Notes: generated by a model not told the origin, from the sequence alone. Counted from the first letter of the stretch, positions 17,421 to 26,936 are shown. The stretch: 55,761 nucleotides of DNA from Streptomyces sp. GESEQ-35 (GCF_017948485.1 NZ_JAFFSX010000042.1:1-55761); one strand, 5' to 3'. A program made the numbers and translations.

Positions 17421-17447
17421 CTGTCCAACAAAGAATTTCGAAGACAG
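17421..17447. promoter_or_regulatory. Possible LysR site between MFS and lysR
   Basis: CTGTC (17421-17425) and GACAG (17443-17447) form a short interrupted dyad around TTCGAA just upstream of the lysR start. It is weak by itself. Confidence 0.3.
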
Positions 17448-17467
17448 TCATTGATCTGGAGCATGAA

Positions 17468-18367
17468 GTGGAGCTGCGGCACCTCGAGCATTTCGTCGCC
17501 GTCGCCGAGGAGCGCAGCTTCACTCGTGCCGCAGCCCGCGTACATCTCGGGCAGTCGGCGCTGTCCGTCTCGATTCGGTCTCTGGAACGCGAGCTCGGCA
17601 GCCGGCTGTTCGATCGCACCACGCACCAGGTCGAGCTCACCGACTCCGGCCGGGCGCTCCTCGTCGAGGCGCGCACCACACTGTCCGCGGCGGACGCCGC
17701 GCGGGACGCCGTCGCCGCCGTGCGCGGTGGCCTCCGCGGCTCCGTGCGGGTGGGCATCATGCACTCGATGACTGTGATCGACCTGGCCGGCGTGCTGACC
17801 CGGTACCACCGGGAACGCCCGCAGGTCCAGATCATCCCGAGCGCCGCCCAGGGCGGGTCCATCGAACTGGTCAACCAGGTGATCGACGGCAGACTTGACC
17901 TGGCCTTCGCCGCGTTGCCCAGCGACTACCCGGCCGGCTTGATGGTGCACCCGCTGGCGTCCGAGCCGATGTTGCTGGCCTGTCCGGAGGACCATCCGTT
18001 CGCCCGACGCAGGGCCATTCCGCTGAGCGAGCTCGACGGCGAAGCGTTCGTGGACTTTCCGCCCGGGTGGGGCACCCGTCTCAGCGTCGACCGGCTGTTC
18101 CTGGAAGCCGGCCTGCGGCGCGTGGTCGCCGTCGAAGTGGCCGATGTCCCCACCGTCGTCGAACTCGTCAGAGCGGGCTTCGGATTCGCGTTTCTCAGCG
18201 CGTCACTGGCATCGGGCTCGCGCAGCGTCAGCCTCCGGCGGGTGCGGCCGGAACCGCTGTTCGTGCCCTCGCTCGTCACCGCGGCCGACCGTCGCCCGTC
18301 CGCCGCGGCCCAGGCCCTCGTCGACCTGGTGCTGAGCATCTACCCCGCCCCGAGTTCGGACGCCTGA
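17468..18367 (+). CDS. LysR-family transcriptional regulator
   Basis: A 299-residue LTTR starting at a GTG preceded by GGAG seven bases upstream. The helix-turn-helix lies in MELRHLEHFVAVAEERSFTR and VHLGQSALSVSIRSLERELG. The effector domain contains FVDFPPGWGTRLS, matching the LysR protein at 13975-14910. The two also share the spacing of EVxDVxxxxxLV residues, so they are paralogues. Divergent from the MFS transporter, its likely target. Confidence 0.92.
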   Translation: MELRHLEHFVAVAEERSFTRAAARVHLGQSALSVSIRSLERELGSRLFDRTTHQVELTDSGRALLVEARTTLSAADAARDAVAAVRGGLRGSVRVGIMHSMTVIDLAGVLTRYHRERPQVQIIPSAAQGGSIELVNQVIDGRLDLAFAALPSDYPAGLMVHPLASEPMLLACPEDHPFARRRAIPLSELDGEAFVDFPPGWGTRLSVDRLFLEAGLRRVVAVEVADVPTVVELVRAGFGFAFLSASLASGSRSVSLRRVRPEPLFVPSLVTAADRRPSAAAQALVDLVLSIYPAPSSDA

Positions 18368-18645
18368 CGACATCCTTGCTTCACCGTTGGGTCCGATCAG
18401 CCGACGCCGATCCCGAACAGGTGCAGGTTCTCCGCAGGCTCACTGAACTCGCAGCGCCTCCCACTGCTTGCAGCCATCGCCCGCAAGCCGCAGGCAGCCT
18501 CTCTTCGCTGCCTGCGCCTGCCGACGGCGACCACGTGCCCGGGATCTGACGGCTACCCCCAGCCGGGAGTTTGTTTCGCCTCTGTAAGAAGGCCATGACG
18601 TTCTCATTCGCCTGATGACCGGCCGATTCGGCAGCCGTAAGGTCG

Positions 18646-18670
18646 CATTGGTCGGACCATCTGACCAATG
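18646..18670. promoter_or_regulatory. FadR/GntR-type operator
   Basis: TGGTCGGACCA (18649-18659) is a perfect palindrome of the TGGTC-N-GACCA type known for FadR-subfamily regulators. It is nested in a wider inverted repeat CATTGGTC (18646-18653) / GACCAATG (18663-18670). It sits 34 bp before the transporter gene. The FadR-type regulator at 22840 is the obvious candidate binder. Confidence 0.65.
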
Positions 18671-18703
18671 TGCCCTGCACTGTCCCCGACAGGAGCACCA
18701 CCC

Positions 18704-19600
18704 ATGCGCCACCTTCTCCCGATAGCAGCAGCGTCCACCGCCTCACTCGCACTCGTGACGGCTTGCGGCGCCGGGTCGACCGCGAACTCCACGGCACCCG
18801 CCGCCACGGCCACGGTTTCGTCCGCCTGCAAGCAGCTACAGGCCACCCATCCGGACCTCAAGGGCAAGACGCTCACCAACGCGATCAACCCGCACACCCC
18901 CGGCTACGAGGCGATCGACCCCAAGGACCCGACCAGATACATCGGATTCGACATCGACCTCGGCGAAGCACTCGGCCACTGTCTGGGCTTCGAGCTCACC
19001 TACAAGGCGGTGGCGTTCCCGGCACTGCTGCCCACGCTGCAGAGCGGCCAGGCCGATCTGGTCATCTCCGACATCTACGCCACCCAGGAGCGCGCCAAGG
19101 CGGCGGACTTCATCACCTACTCGAAGGTCTTCGACGGCGTCCTGGTACGCAAGGGCAACCCAAAGAAGATCACGGGCATCGACACCTCGCTCTGCGGATC
19201 CACCGCCGCGCTCAACACCGGATTCGTCGAGGTACCGCTCGTCCAGAACCTCGCCGACGACTGCAAGGCCGCGGGCCGCCCGGCTCCGACGGTGCAGCTG
19301 TACGACAACAACGCCCAGTGCGTCCAGGCGATCCTCGCCGGCCGCGCGGACACGTACATCAACGACGTCAACACGGTGAACCAGGCGGTCGAGGCGCATC
19401 CGGACGACCTGGGCAAGGCGACCGCCGTGACGCTGCCGTACGACATCGGCATCGCCGTGCCCAAGGACAAGGCCGAGTTCCGGGACGCCCTCAAGGCCGC
19501 CCTTGTCGAGATCCAGAAGGACGGCACCCAGACCCGGCTGCTGAAGAAGTGGTCGCTCGAATCGGGCAGCCTCAAGGCACCACGGCTGGTGACGGGCTGA
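18704..19600 (+). CDS. Amino-acid-type ABC transporter substrate-binding lipoprotein
   Basis: A 298-residue family-3 solute-binding protein. A lipoprotein signal ends in the lipobox LVTAC (Cys at about residue 21), followed by a Ser/Thr/Ala-rich linker. The domain shows YIGFDIDLGEALG, the SBP_bac_3 signature, then DLVISDIYAT. The ATG at 18704 follows AGGAG; the GTG-like upstream start at 18668 would lie inside the operator. It is tethered to the outer face of the membrane and delivers substrate to the fused permease/ATPase whose ATG overlaps its stop. The neighbours suggest an amide or amino-acid derivative as substrate. Confidence 0.9.
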   Translation: MRHLLPIAAASTASLALVTACGAGSTANSTAPAATATVSSACKQLQATHPDLKGKTLTNAINPHTPGYEAIDPKDPTRYIGFDIDLGEALGHCLGFELTYKAVAFPALLPTLQSGQADLVISDIYATQERAKAADFITYSKVFDGVLVRKGNPKKITGIDTSLCGSTAALNTGFVEVPLVQNLADDCKAAGRPAPTVQLYDNNAQCVQAILAGRADTYINDVNTVNQAVEAHPDDLGKATAVTLPYDIGIAVPKDKAEFRDALKAALVEIQKDGTQTRLLKKWSLESGSLKAPRLVTG

Positions 19601-21195
19601 TGTCCCAGTTCCTCCACTACGTGCAGCTGCCGTATCTGTTGCAGGGCATCCTCGTCACCCTCCAGCTGACCGCGCTGGGCCTGTTCGGCGGTCTGGTGCT
19701 GGGGTTCGCACTGGCGAGCATGCAGTTGTCCAGGCGTCGGCTGCTGTCCGCAGTGGCACGCGGCTACACCATCGTCTTCCGGGGCACGCCCCTGATCCTG
19801 CAACTGGTCTTCGTCTACGACGCCCTGCCGCACGTCGGCCTGACCTTCAGCCCGCTGACTGCCGCGGGCATCGCGCTCGCCGCCAACGAGGCCACCTTCA
19901 TCGCCGAGTTCTTCCGTTCCGGCGTCCTCGGGGTGGACAAGGGACAGGTCGCCGCGGGCCAGGCGCTCGGCATGACGCCACGCGTGGTCATGCGGCGCAT
20001 CGTCGCTCCGCAGGCCGTACGCCACATGGTCCCGGCCCTCGGCAACGAAGCCGTGACGACGCTCAAGAACTCCTCGCTCGCGTCGTTCATCGCCGTCCAG
20101 GAACTGACCCTGCGCAGCACCCAACTCGCCTCGTCCACCTTCGACTTCTTCTCCGTCTTCTTCGCGTCCGGGGTGATGTACCTCGCCCTCACCGGAGCCA
20201 TCAGCACCGTGCAGCTGGCGGCCGAGCGCGCACTCGACCTGGACCGCCCCGCCTCCCGGTCGTGGCGGGACAGGCTGCTTCCGGTCCGCCGGCCCCTCGC
20301 CGCCAAGGCACCGCCGACGGAGGCACCGGTGGAGGACACCGAACCGTGGGAGCCTCCGGTCTCCCGCGCACCGTGGGAGCGGGAAGCCCGCGCGGCGGCG
20401 CTCGACGGCGCCCCGGCCGCTGTCCAGGTCCGCGATCTGCACAAGCGGTACGGAGAGCAGGTCGTACTCGACGGGCTCGACCTGACCGTACGGACGGGCG
20501 AGGTCGTGGCCCTGCTCGGCCCCAGCGGGTCCGGCAAGAGCACCCTGCTGCGCAGCGTCAACCACCTGGAGGACGTGGACTCGGGCACGGTGCTGATCGA
20601 CGGCCGCCGTATCGGCTACCGGGACGAAGGCAGTCCGCTTCCGCCCGCGAAGATCGCGGCCGCCCGTGCGGAGGTCGGCGTGGGCATGGTCTTCCAGCAC
20701 TTCAACCTCTTCAGCCATCTCACCGCCCTGGAGAACGTGGCGGGACCGCTGCGCTGGGTGCACCGGATGCCGGCCGCGGACGCGGAACGCAGGGCACGCG
20801 AACTGCTGGACCGGGTCGGACTCGCCCATCGGACCGACGCGCTGCCGCGGCACCTGTCCGGCGGCCAGCAGCAGCGTGTGGCGATCGCCCGAGCACTCGC
20901 GCCCAGTCCTCGGGTGCTGCTGCTCGACGAGCCGACGTCGGCCCTCGACCCGGAACTCGTCAACGAAGTACTCGAGGTGATCCGCGGGCTCGCCCGCGAG
21001 GACGGACTCACCATGATCATCGCCACCCACCAGCTGCGGTTCGCCCAGGAGGTCGCCGACCGCGTGGTGTTCATCAGCGGCGGAACCGTGACCGAGGAGG
21101 GGCCCGCCGAGGAACTCCTCACCCGCCCCACGCACCCGGCGACGGCCCGGTTCCTGCGGGTCATGGGCGCGCAGAGCGTCGGAGGTGCCGTATGA
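19600..21195 (+). CDS. Fused ABC transporter permease-ATPase (polar amino acid type)
   Basis: A 531-residue fusion. Residues 1 to about 220 form a HisM/GlnP-type permease (FRGTPLILQLVFVYDALP, then the EAA loop GQALGMTPRVVMRRIVAPQA). A charged, Pro/Ala-rich linker spans about 225-270. The ATPase follows, with Walker A GPSGSGKST near 308, signature LSGGQQQR near 420 and Walker B VLLLDEP near 440. Most polar-amino-acid transporters encode these as two proteins. The fusion guarantees a 1:1 ratio, and two copies would form the full importer. The ATG at 19600 overlaps the stop of the lipoprotein gene, and the last bases overlap the RidA gene. Confidence 0.92.
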   Translation: MSQFLHYVQLPYLLQGILVTLQLTALGLFGGLVLGFALASMQLSRRRLLSAVARGYTIVFRGTPLILQLVFVYDALPHVGLTFSPLTAAGIALAANEATFIAEFFRSGVLGVDKGQVAAGQALGMTPRVVMRRIVAPQAVRHMVPALGNEAVTTLKNSSLASFIAVQELTLRSTQLASSTFDFFSVFFASGVMYLALTGAISTVQLAAERALDLDRPASRSWRDRLLPVRRPLAAKAPPTEAPVEDTEPWEPPVSRAPWEREARAAALDGAPAAVQVRDLHKRYGEQVVLDGLDLTVRTGEVVALLGPSGSGKSTLLRSVNHLEDVDSGTVLIDGRRIGYRDEGSPLPPAKIAAARAEVGVGMVFQHFNLFSHLTALENVAGPLRWVHRMPAADAERRARELLDRVGLAHRTDALPRHLSGGQQQRVAIARALAPSPRVLLLDEPTSALDPELVNEVLEVIRGLAREDGLTMIIATHQLRFAQEVADRVVFISGGTVTEEGPAEELLTRPTHPATARFLRVMGAQSVGGAV

Positions 21196-21623
21196 CCGTC
21201 TCGCCCCAACACCCCTTTGAGAAGGAGACGTTCGTCTTCTCACCCGAGAGCGGAGTGCCGCCGCAGGTCGGCCCCTTCGCGCACGCGACCCGTTTCGGAT
21301 CGCTGGTCTTCGTCACCGGCCAGATGCCCACCGACCCGGCGACAGGCCGGCTGGTGGGCGGCGACGTGGTCGCGCAGGCGGAACAGGTGCGCCGCAATCT
21401 GGAGGCCGTGCTCCGCCAGTTCGGCCTCACGCTCGACGACGTGCTGATGGTGCGGGTGTACCTGACGTCCTTCGACGACTTCGACACCGTCAACGCGGCC
21501 TACGAAACCTGGTTCAGCGGCCCCCTGCCAAGCCGCACCTGCGTCGGGGTCACCGCCCTCGCCGTGGGTGCCGCCGTCGAGATCGACCTCATCGCCGGAA
21601 TACCGGAGAGGAACCGTTCATGA
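21192..21623 (+). CDS. RidA-family protein (enamine/imine deaminase)
   Basis: A 143-residue Rid protein. RidA hydrolyses reactive 2-aminoacrylate-type enamines and imines to keto acids and ammonia. The conserved Arg is in PSRTCVGV (about residue 117) and the Glu in VEIDLIA near the C-terminus. It starts at an ATG overlapping the end of the transporter fusion and ends in an ATGA overlap with the acetamidase. Placement between uptake and amide hydrolysis suggests it removes an imine formed during catabolism of the imported compound. Confidence 0.9.
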   Translation: MTVSPQHPFEKETFVFSPESGVPPQVGPFAHATRFGSLVFVTGQMPTDPATGRLVGGDVVAQAEQVRRNLEAVLRQFGLTLDDVLMVRVYLTSFDDFDTVNAAYETWFSGPLPSRTCVGVTALAVGAAVEIDLIAGIPERNRS

Positions 21624-22735
21624 GTCTGCCGCTCCTCCAGCCTCACGAGGGACCCGTCCCGGGGCGTCACTATCTGGCGTCGACCCTGGAGACGGTCACC
21701 TGGGGATGGCTCCCCGCCGAAGGGACCGCCCCGGTCGCCGAGATGGACTCCGGGGAGACGATCACCGTCGACACCGTCTCGCACGAGGGCATCATGGAGG
21801 ACCAGGGACGGGATCCGCGGTCCTTCTTCGGCCGGTTCGGGATCGACCCCGCCGACGTGCTGCGCGACGCTGCCGTCATCGCCGCCGGGTATCCCGTCCG
21901 CGATGCCGCCGGAGACGGCCCGCACGTCACCACCGGCCCCATCACAGTGCGCGGAGCCAGGCCCGGTGACGTTCTGCGGGTCGACTTCCTGGAGTTGGTG
22001 CCGCGCGCCCCGTACGGCGTGATCTCCAGCAGGCACGGTTACGGAGCGCTGGCCGGAGAACTCCCCCCACCGCCGTACCCGGGCTTCGTGCCCGATCCCG
22101 GCGACCCGGAGAAGGCCGGCTCCGTCTTCGCGTTCTGCCGGGCCTCGGCGGACGGGACGGGCAGCCTGCCGGTGCCCGGAGGCCGGGAACTGCGCTTCCC
22201 CCTCACGCCGTTCCTCGGGCTCGTCGGAGTGACGCCCCATGGTGCCGTGCCGCTGGGCTCCGTTCCGCCCGGACCGTTCGGCGGCAACATGGACGTCAAG
22301 GACCTCGTCGCGGGCACCAGCCTGTACCTGCCGGTGCAGGTCGATGGTGCCGGGCTCTTCCTGGGAGACCCGCACTACGCCCAGGGACACGGCGAGGTGG
22401 CCCTCACCGCGCTGGAGGCCCCGCTGCGCGCGACCCTGCGGGTCACGGTCCTGCCGTCGGCCGAGAGCCGCGCCCTGCTGGGAATGCTGGACCGGCCCTT
22501 CGGCGAGACCTCGGCGCACTGGATCGCGCTCGGCCTGCACCGCGACCTCAACGAGGCCTTCCGGGAGGCGGTCCGCGAAGCCCTGCGCGTGCTCACCGAT
22601 CTGTACCAGGTGCCGACGGACGTCGGTTACGCCTATCTGAGTGCCGCCGCCGATTTCGTGGTGAGCCAGGTCGTGGACGACGTCAAGGGCGTCCACTGCC
22701 TGATCCGCAAGAGCGACTTCGGCGCGTGGACATGA
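21620..22735 (+). CDS. Acetamidase/formamidase family hydrolase (cytosolic)
   Basis: A 371-residue FmdA/AmdA-family enzyme releasing ammonia from short amides. Family features include ITVDTVSHEGIMEDQGRDP (about residues 35-55), PHVTTGPI, and the C-terminal YAYLSAAADFVVSQVVDD. There is no signal peptide. The Tat-exported paralogue at 23732-25102 shares the same motifs in the same order. Translationally coupled to RidA. Confidence 0.9.
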   Translation: MSLPLLQPHEGPVPGRHYLASTLETVTWGWLPAEGTAPVAEMDSGETITVDTVSHEGIMEDQGRDPRSFFGRFGIDPADVLRDAAVIAAGYPVRDAAGDGPHVTTGPITVRGARPGDVLRVDFLELVPRAPYGVISSRHGYGALAGELPPPPYPGFVPDPGDPEKAGSVFAFCRASADGTGSLPVPGGRELRFPLTPFLGLVGVTPHGAVPLGSVPPGPFGGNMDVKDLVAGTSLYLPVQVDGAGLFLGDPHYAQGHGEVALTALEAPLRATLRVTVLPSAESRALLGMLDRPFGETSAHWIALGLHRDLNEAFREAVREALRVLTDLYQVPTDVGYAYLSAAADFVVSQVVDDVKGVHCLIRKSDFGAWT

Positions 22736-22839
22736 TCGTGGACCACTGCCGATACCGGAGCCGACCGCAGGCCTCAGCCCACGGCCGGAGTGATCCAGCA
22801 CGGTACGCTGGCCACACGCAGGGCGAGGAGGTCGAGGGG

Positions 22840-23577
22840 ATGGCAGTAGCGAAGGTTCCGCCACTGCGCGCCCGCGCCCACAGCGTCGGCGACGCGCTGG
22901 TCGCCCATCTGGAACAGCTGATCGCCCTCGGCGAGCTCAGTCCGGGCGACCGACTGCCGGCGGAGCGAGAACTGGCCGAGTCGTTGTCGGTGTCGCGGAC
23001 CTCCCTCCGGGAAGCCCTGCACCAACTCGAGACCAAGCACCTCATCGAGCGGCGCCAGGGCCGGGGCACCATCGTGCTGGCCCCGCCCACCCAGGTCGAC
23101 GACCTCTACGCCGCCCTGGCCGACGTGACCGAAGCCGACCGGGAACTGGCCAACGTGGCCGAGCTGCGGACGGTCATCGAGCCGAAGATCGCCGAACTCG
23201 CGGCGCTGCGCGCAACCAGCGCCGACCTGCTGCAGATGGACGACATCCTGCACGCCACGGATGAGAACCTACTGGCGGCCAAGTCACTCGAACTGGACGT
23301 CCAGTTCCACCTCACCCTCGCCAGGGCGAGCCACAACCCGCTGCTCACCGCGCTGACCACGACGGTCAGTTCGTGGACCACCCCGGTGCGCAAGGACTCC
23401 CACAGCACCCCGGAGGGCCGCCGGGCCTCGCTCGCCGGTCACCAGGCGATCCGTGACGCGGTCGAAGCCCGCGAACCTGCCGCGGCGGCCCAGGCGATGA
23501 TCGCGCACCTCGCCGAGATCGATCAGCTGATCCGCCGCACGCGCCAGGACGACGTGGCCTCCGCCGACCAGCACTGA
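22840..23577 (+). CDS. FadR/GntR-family transcriptional regulator
   Basis: A 245-residue GntR regulator of the FadR subfamily. The winged helix is at about residues 12-80 (GDRLPAERELAESLSVSRTS, then GRGTIVL). An all-helical FCD ligand domain follows, with the metal/ligand residues in ELDVQFH and GHQAIRDAVEA. The ATG at 22840 is preferred over the upstream frame start at 22726 because GAGGAGG and GAGGGG lie directly ahead and the family N-terminus fits. It lies inside the amide operon, and a matching TGGTC-N-GACCA operator stands before the transporter gene. Confidence 0.9.
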   Translation: MAVAKVPPLRARAHSVGDALVAHLEQLIALGELSPGDRLPAERELAESLSVSRTSLREALHQLETKHLIERRQGRGTIVLAPPTQVDDLYAALADVTEADRELANVAELRTVIEPKIAELAALRATSADLLQMDDILHATDENLLAAKSLELDVQFHLTLARASHNPLLTALTTTVSSWTTPVRKDSHSTPEGRRASLAGHQAIRDAVEAREPAAAAQAMIAHLAEIDQLIRRTRQDDVASADQH

Positions 23578-23731
23578 CCTCAGCCCCTTCTCACTCGCGC
23601 CCGACCACCCCGCACGGCGGCGCGGCCCCCGGCAGTCGGCCCGGCACGCACCGGTCCTCGACACGGCGCTGCTCACGTATGCCCGGCCACGCCGGAACAC
23701 CCGATTGATCCACCCAGGAAATGGACTGACA

Positions 23732-25102
23732 TTGAACACCTCACATGCCCGGGAAATGCTCATCTCCCGCCTCGGACGCCGCAAATTCCTGCTCGCCGCC
23801 ACCGCCGTCACCACGGCAGGCACCGCCACCACGCTGTCCGCGACAACGGCGATGGGACAGACAGCGGAGTCCGGGAAGATGCCCGCGACCGTGCTCCCCA
23901 AGGAAATCCTCCAGCCCGGCAAGGGACCGGTGCACGGCGACCACTACCTGCCCTCCCTGCCCGAGCAGGTCCGCTGGGGCTACGTCCCCTCGCGCGGCAG
24001 CGAACCGGTGCTGCGCATGCGCTCCGGCCGGACGGTGACCGTCGACACGCTCTCCCACGAGGGCCTCCTGGAAGACCAGGGGCGCGACCCGAAGGCCTAC
24101 TTCGCCGACCACGGTGTACCCACCCGCCAGGTGCTCGACGACGCGATCGCCGTCGCCCGCGACTACAAGCGGACGACCCGCAACTTCGATGTCGACGGCC
24201 CGCACGTGGTCACCGGCCCGATCCAGGTCGAGGGGGCGGAACCCGGCGACGTACTGAAGATCGAAATGCTCTCGCTGATGCCACGCGTGCCCTACGGCGT
24301 GGTGTCCAGCCGCCACGGCAAGGGCGCACTGGCCCGCCAGGCGGGCGGCTCGGCTCCGGCGGGCATCACGCTCGCCGAGGTCATGCCGCCCGTGTCGACG
24401 GACGGACGGTCCACCGGCGATCCCGAGCGCTACGGCAACGTCTCGGTCTTCACCCCGGTCCGCCGAGGTCACGGCGGCGCCGTCAACGGCGTGCTGGCGT
24501 ACGGCGGTTCACGTGAAGTGGCGTTCCCGCTGCGCCCGCACATGGGAATGATGGGCGTCGCCTTCGCGTCCGCGGACAGCCTCACCGCGCCCGAGCTCAA
24601 CTCCATCCCGCCGACCCTCGGCGGCGGCAACATCGACATCAACCTGCTCACGCAGGGCTCGACCTTCTACGTCCCGGTCTTCGCCGAGGGCGCGCTGTTC
24701 TACACCGGTGACCCGCATATGGCCATGGGGAACGGTGAAGTGGCGCTCACGGCCATGGAGGGCTCGCTGCGTACGACCTTCCGGCTGACCGTGTGCAAGA
24801 AGGGTTCCGGCGACGCCCCGTCCGTCGCCTTCCACTACCCGTTCGCCGAGACTCCCGACGCCTGGGTGGCCGTGGGCCTGTCCGACCCGGACGGCATCCA
24901 GAACGGTCAGGGCACCGACCTCGGCATCGCCATGCGGCGCGCTGTGGTCAATGCCCTGGACTTCCTCGAGCACGACCTCGGCATGGAGCGCGCCGTGGCG
25001 TACGCGTACCTGTCGGCGGCCGCCGACTTCGAGGTGTCCCAGGTCGTGGACCGCACCGTGGGCGTCCACGGGGTCATCAGCAAGGGCCACTTCGACCACT
25101 GA
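23732..25102 (+). CDS. Acetamidase/formamidase family hydrolase, Tat-exported
   Basis: A 456-residue paralogue of the preceding acetamidase with an N-terminal twin-arginine signal (RLGRRKFLLAATAV) and Ala cleavage region. Core motifs VTVDTLSHEGLLEDQGRDP, PHVVTGPIQVEG and YAYLSAAADFEVSQVVD match the cytosolic copy. The start is uncertain: TTG at 23732 or ATG at 23756 both keep the Tat motif, while the most upstream in-frame TTG is at 23705. Export after folding suggests extracellular or cell-wall amide hydrolysis, with products taken up by the ABC system. Confidence 0.88.
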   Translation: MNTSHAREMLISRLGRRKFLLAATAVTTAGTATTLSATTAMGQTAESGKMPATVLPKEILQPGKGPVHGDHYLPSLPEQVRWGYVPSRGSEPVLRMRSGRTVTVDTLSHEGLLEDQGRDPKAYFADHGVPTRQVLDDAIAVARDYKRTTRNFDVDGPHVVTGPIQVEGAEPGDVLKIEMLSLMPRVPYGVVSSRHGKGALARQAGGSAPAGITLAEVMPPVSTDGRSTGDPERYGNVSVFTPVRRGHGGAVNGVLAYGGSREVAFPLRPHMGMMGVAFASADSLTAPELNSIPPTLGGGNIDINLLTQGSTFYVPVFAEGALFYTGDPHMAMGNGEVALTAMEGSLRTTFRLTVCKKGSGDAPSVAFHYPFAETPDAWVAVGLSDPDGIQNGQGTDLGIAMRRAVVNALDFLEHDLGMERAVAYAYLSAAADFEVSQVVDRTVGVHGVISKGHFDH

Positions 25103-25279
25103 GCGCTCCGCTGGACATGCGGCTCGTTTACCGCGGGCGGGTGGGGGCCGGTCGCGCACGGGCCGGCCGGCCCGTGTCCGCCGCGGTCGTCGTCCGACGC
25201 GGTGCGACGTCGAGCAAGCCGAACGCCATTGCCATGTACAGACCTTGGGTCCGCCGAGCGGCGGCTTTCGAGAGGAATT

Positions 25280-26929
25280 GTGAGAAGCGTGAGCGAGTTG
25301 AGCAGTCTGAACCGACGCGGCTTCATGGGTGCCGTGGGCGCCGCCGGTGCGCTGGGCATCGTGAGTGCCGGTAGCGCTCCGGCCGACGCAGCGGGGAGAG
25401 CGACCCCGCAGGCCGCGACCGGTGCGCCCGGTTCGCTGTCCCGCAAGGGGGGCTTCGAGCTGATGGAGGCGACCGTTGCCGACATCCACGACGCGTTCCG
25501 GCGCGGCCGGCTCACCTGTCGTGAGCTGGTGCGGCAGTACCTCGACCGGATCGCCGCGTACGACAAGCGGGGGCCGGCGCTGAAGGCGATCATCAGCGTC
25601 AATCCGCGCGCGCTGGAGGTTGCCGACGAGTTGGACCGCCGATTCCGGCGGTCGGGCCTGACCGGTCCGCTGCACGGCATCCCGATCATCCTGAAGGACA
25701 ACTTCGACACCTCCGACCTGCCGACGACCGGAGGCAACACCGCCATGCGCGACTCCCTGCCGCCGGCCGACGCCTTCACGGTGCGGAAGATGCGCGAGGC
25801 GGGGGCACTGATCCTCGCCAAGGCCAACCTCCAGGAATTCGCCCGGGGCGGAAACTCCGTCAGCTCGCTGGGCGGGCAGGTCCTCAACCCGTACGACCTC
25901 ACCCGGACACCCGGCGGATCCAGCGGTGGCACGGCTGCCGCGATCGCCTCGAACTTCGCCGTCCTCGGCACCGGCAGCGACACAGGGCAGTCGATCCGCT
26001 CCCCCGCATCCGCGGGCTGCCTTGTCGGCATGCGCCCCACCCGGGGTCTGATCAGCCGTCGCGGCGTCATTCCGAACAGCATCACGCAGGACGAGATCGG
26101 ACCCATCACCCGTACCGTCGAGGACGCGGCTCGACTGCTCGACGTCATGGTGGGCTTCGACCCGGACGACCCCATCACGGCGTTCGGACTCGGGCGCACT
26201 CCGCGCAGCTACCTGGACGCGCTCCGAGCCGACGCACTGCGTGGAGCACGTATCGGCGTGATGAACAACCTGTTCGGCACCGAAGAGCGCCACCAGGAAG
26301 TCAACCGCGTGATGGAGGACGTCATCTCCACCATGCGCGCGCAGGACGCCACCGTCATCCGCTTCGACCTGCCGGCGTACGACGCTCTCCAGTCCGTTGT
26401 CGCCAACTCGGACTGGGAAGCGCACACGGCGATGGACGCGTACTTCGCCTCCCTCGGCCCGGACGCGCCGGTGCGCACCTTCGACCAACTGGTCGCCTCA
26501 CGGACGGCAGTACCCGAGGTGCAGAAGACGCTGGAAACAGAACTGGCGGTCAAGGACGGCCTGAACGACCCGCAGTACAAGGACCGCACACTCAACCGCG
26601 ACAAGCTGCGGCTCGCGGTCTCGGCCAAGCTGGCCGAACTCGACCTGGACGCGATCCTGTATCCCCTGCAGAAGGTGCTCGTCTCCCCGGTCGGCGTACC
26701 CCAACCGGAACGCAACGGCGCCCTGTCCCACGGCACGGGCTTCCCGGCCGTCTGCTTCCCCGGCGGATTCTCAACCCCTACGGAGGCAGCTCCACTCGGC
26801 GTGCCGGTGGGCGCCGAATTGCTCGGGCGCGACTACAGCGAGCCCCTGCTGCTCTCGCTCTCCTACGCCTACGAGAAAGCCACGAAGACCCGCAAGCCCC
26901 CGCGCAGCACACCGTCTCTGACGCGGTGA
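25280..26929 (+). CDS. Amidase (amidase-signature family), Tat-exported
   Basis: A 549-residue AS-family amidase. A Tat signal (LNRRGFMGAVGAAGALG) precedes the enzyme. The catalytic triad is visible: Lys in HGIPIILKDNFD, the cis-Ser in GGSSGG, and the nucleophile Ser in TGQSIRSPA. The AS family hydrolyses aliphatic or aryl amides to acid and ammonia. The usual GSDTGGSIR reads GSDTGQSIR here. The start may be the GTG at 25280 (after AGAGGA) or at 25289. A strong terminator directly follows, closing the amide block. Confidence 0.92.
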   Translation: MRSVSELSSLNRRGFMGAVGAAGALGIVSAGSAPADAAGRATPQAATGAPGSLSRKGGFELMEATVADIHDAFRRGRLTCRELVRQYLDRIAAYDKRGPALKAIISVNPRALEVADELDRRFRRSGLTGPLHGIPIILKDNFDTSDLPTTGGNTAMRDSLPPADAFTVRKMREAGALILAKANLQEFARGGNSVSSLGGQVLNPYDLTRTPGGSSGGTAAAIASNFAVLGTGSDTGQSIRSPASAGCLVGMRPTRGLISRRGVIPNSITQDEIGPITRTVEDAARLLDVMVGFDPDDPITAFGLGRTPRSYLDALRADALRGARIGVMNNLFGTEERHQEVNRVMEDVISTMRAQDATVIRFDLPAYDALQSVVANSDWEAHTAMDAYFASLGPDAPVRTFDQLVASRTAVPEVQKTLETELAVKDGLNDPQYKDRTLNRDKLRLAVSAKLAELDLDAILYPLQKVLVSPVGVPQPERNGALSHGTGFPAVCFPGGFSTPTEAAPLGVPVGAELLGRDYSEPLLLSLSYAYEKATKTRKPPRSTPSLTR

Positions 26930-26936
26930 CAGGAGG

